Shown here: one piece after another, positions 55,396 to 56,847 of the stretch | Layout: each line of letters opens with the position of its first letter | Position numbering within the stretch: the stretch's first letter is position 1 | Program-made: the position numbers and the translations under genes | The notes under the pieces: model-generated | What the model saw: the letters and a program-made list of their open reading frames with translations, nothing else | What the model was told of the DNA's origin: nothing | Databases searched by the model: none | Assembly: GCF_000633355.1 (NCBI RefSeq) | Contig: NZ_AYMQ01000048.1 | Span: 1 to 56,847, forward strand | Direction: 5' to 3' | DNA from: Serratia sp. H1w | GTDB taxonomy: Bacteria > Pseudomonadota > Gammaproteobacteria > Enterobacterales > Enterobacteriaceae | Length of the DNA: 56,847 bases

Positions 55396-56712
55396 ATGGA
55401 ACGTGAACAATCAATCAAGGCCGTGCGGGGCAGTTTCCTCGATATTACCCGCACCGTGCAGTGCCCAGAGGAAATAGAGGGCCAGCTGCGTTTTATTAAA
55501 GACGGTTTGCTGATCATTCGTGATGGGCGAGTGGAGTGGTTTGGCTCTTGGGAAGAAGGACACCACCAGATCCCGGAGAGCATCCGGGTGCGCGATTACA
55601 GCGGCAAAATGATCGTGCCGGGGTTTATCGATACGCATATCCACTATCCGCAGTGTGAGATGGTGGGCGCCTATGGCGAACAGCTGCTGGACTGGTTAAA
55701 TAAGCACACTTTCCCGGCAGAGAAGCGCTATAACGATCTGGAATACGCTCGCGAGATGTCGGCATTTTTCATCAAGCAACTGCTACGCAATGGCACCACT
55801 ACCGCGCTGGTATTCGGCACCGTGCATCCTGAATCGGTAGAAGCGCTGTTTGAGTCGGCACGCCATATCAATATGCGCATGATTGCCGGCAAGGTGATGA
55901 TGGATCGCAACGCACCCGATTATCTGTTGGATACCGCTGAAAGCAGCTATAGCCAAACCAAAGCGTTGATTGAACGCTGGCATAACAATGGCCGCCTGTT
56001 GTACGCCATTACTCCGCGTTTTGCGCCAACCTCCTCACCGGAACAGTTGGAAGTGGTGCAGCGCCTGCGCCGGGAATATCCGGATACCTACTTGCATACC
56101 CACCTGTCGGAAAATAAAGACGAAGTCGCCTGGGTGAAAGACCTGTTCCCAGAGCATAAAAATTACCTCGATGTTTATCATCATTACGGCATGACCGGCA
56201 GAAAAAGCGTGTTTGCCCACTGCGTGCATCTGGAAGACGCAGAATGGGACTGCCTGCACCAAACCCAATCGTCCATCGCCTTTTGCCCGACTTCCAACCT
56301 GTATCTCGGTAGCGGCCTGTTTAATCTGCCTAATGCCTGGCGGAAACAGGTCCGGGTGGGGATGGGCACCGACATCGGCGCGGGCACCACCTTCAACATG
56401 CTACGAACGCTGAACGAGGCTTACAAAATCATGCAGTTGCAAGGTTACCGGCTGTCGGCGTATGAGGCGTTTTATCTGGCGACGCTGGGCGGGGCCGATG
56501 CTCTGGGGCTGGCGGACACCCTTGGTAACTTCAATCTGGGGAAAGAGGCCGATTTTGTGGTACTGGAGCCGACGGCCACGCCGCTGCAGCAACTGCGTTA
56601 CGACAACTCAAAAACTCTGATGGATAAGCTGTTTGTCATGATGACGCTAGGGGACGACCGGTCGATCTATCGCACCTATGTCGATGGCCGGTTGGTGTAT
56701 GAACGTACGTAA
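55396..56712 (+). CDS. guaD: guanine deaminase GuaD
   Basis: A 438-residue guanine deaminase that converts guanine to xanthine and ammonia. Zinc ligands: His81 and His83 (DTHIHYPQ), His in HTHLSEN, His in FAHCVHL, and Asp in GTDIGAG. It reads closely like the E. coli enzyme and gives xanthine, the cargo of XanQ and a likely substrate or product of XdhD. The start is the ATG at 55396 with AAGGA upstream; the longer frame from 55315 translates the repeat. It is the last complete gene. Confidence 0.96.
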   Translation: MEREQSIKAVRGSFLDITRTVQCPEEIEGQLRFIKDGLLIIRDGRVEWFGSWEEGHHQIPESIRVRDYSGKMIVPGFIDTHIHYPQCEMVGAYGEQLLDWLNKHTFPAEKRYNDLEYAREMSAFFIKQLLRNGTTTALVFGTVHPESVEALFESARHINMRMIAGKVMMDRNAPDYLLDTAESSYSQTKALIERWHNNGRLLYAITPRFAPTSSPEQLEVVQRLRREYPDTYLHTHLSENKDEVAWVKDLFPEHKNYLDVYHHYGMTGRKSVFAHCVHLEDAEWDCLHQTQSSIAFCPTSNLYLGSGLFNLPNAWRKQVRVGMGTDIGAGTTFNMLRTLNEAYKIMQLQGYRLSAYEAFYLATLGGADALGLADTLGNFNLGKEADFVVLEPTATPLQQLRYDNSKTLMDKLFVMMTLGDDRSIYRTYVDGRLVYERT

Positions 56713-56781
56713 ATAACCACACTGCCATTTACCAGGGTAGCTAACAGGGTATGTGAGTATAAACTTTCAGAGGGCATTGAT

Positions 56782-56847
56782 ATGTCTAATCATTTATCGC
56801 ATGCGACGTCAGAAAAAGCCGCCAGTTGTAGTGGTCAACTAATACTG
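56782..56847 (+). CDS. start of an unidentified gene, cut by window end
   Basis: An ATG at 56782 preceded by AGAGGG opens a frame (MSNHLSHATSEKAASC..) that runs off the window after 22 codons. In E. coli the next gene is a purine permease (ghxQ), but these residues do not resemble its start. Too little is visible to name it. Confidence 0.4.
   Translation, partial: MSNHLSHATSEKAASCSGQLIL

Noticed and set aside
1-56847. CRISPR arrays, tRNA, rRNA, integrases and insertion sequences
   Set aside because: No evenly spaced direct repeats with unique spacers, no cloverleaf or rRNA sequence, and no transposase or integrase frame was seen.

Overview
The window is chromosomal DNA of a gammaproteobacterium of the order Enterobacterales. 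It most resembles Serratia or a close relative, judged from protein likeness, the short palindromic intergenic repeats and a gene order that follows the E. coli ygeV-guaD region. I cannot name the species from sequence alone.

Positions 1-3410 hold regulators. A hybrid sensor kinase tail (receiver plus Hpt), apparently frameshifted at the window edge, is followed by an RcsB-like response regulator. Next come a membrane-anchored CadC/ToxR-like winged-helix protein and a FidL-like membrane protein.

Positions 3468-24504 are a complete type VI secretion system. hcp (tssD) is divergent from tssB-tssC-tssE-tssF-tssG-tagH-tssJ-tssK-tssL-tssH(clpV)-[VasH-like regulator without an AAA+ domain]-vasI-tssA-tssM-vasL. 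Positions 24524-32334 are its effector module: a VgrG with tandem repeats in an N-terminal extension, an EagR-type (DUF1795) chaperone, a PAAR-Rhs effector with an AT-rich C-terminal toxin I cannot assign, and a probable immunity gene. All thirteen core Tss functions are present, and the PAAR tip is supplied by the Rhs protein.

Positions 32335-33660 are a junction holding decayed toxin-antitoxin genes: a frameshifted SymE-like gene, a parD without a recognisable start, and a parE with an internal stop.

Positions 33732-56712 are the purine/ureide catabolic island known from E. coli: ygeV (sigma-54 activator), ygeW, ygeX, ygeY, hyuA, yqeA, then yqeB and yqeC on the minus strand, then ygfK, ssnA, ygfM, xdhD, xanQ and guaD. 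Together they would import xanthine, deaminate and hydroxylate purines, pass electrons through a molybdo-flavo-Fe/S assembly, and produce ATP through a carbamoyltransferase and carbamate kinase. E. coli has mocA/ygfJ between yqeC and ygfK; it is absent here. Sigma-54 promoters are visible upstream of ygeW and ygfK. Each has a copy of a shared 13-bp palindrome about 180-200 bp upstream, the best candidate for a YgeV enhancer site. A perfect CRP-type site also lies upstream of ygfK.

The intergenic spaces of the purine island are full of palindromic repeats, and two of these appear to supply the ribosome binding sites of hyuA and yqeC. A partial reading frame of unknown identity begins at the right edge.
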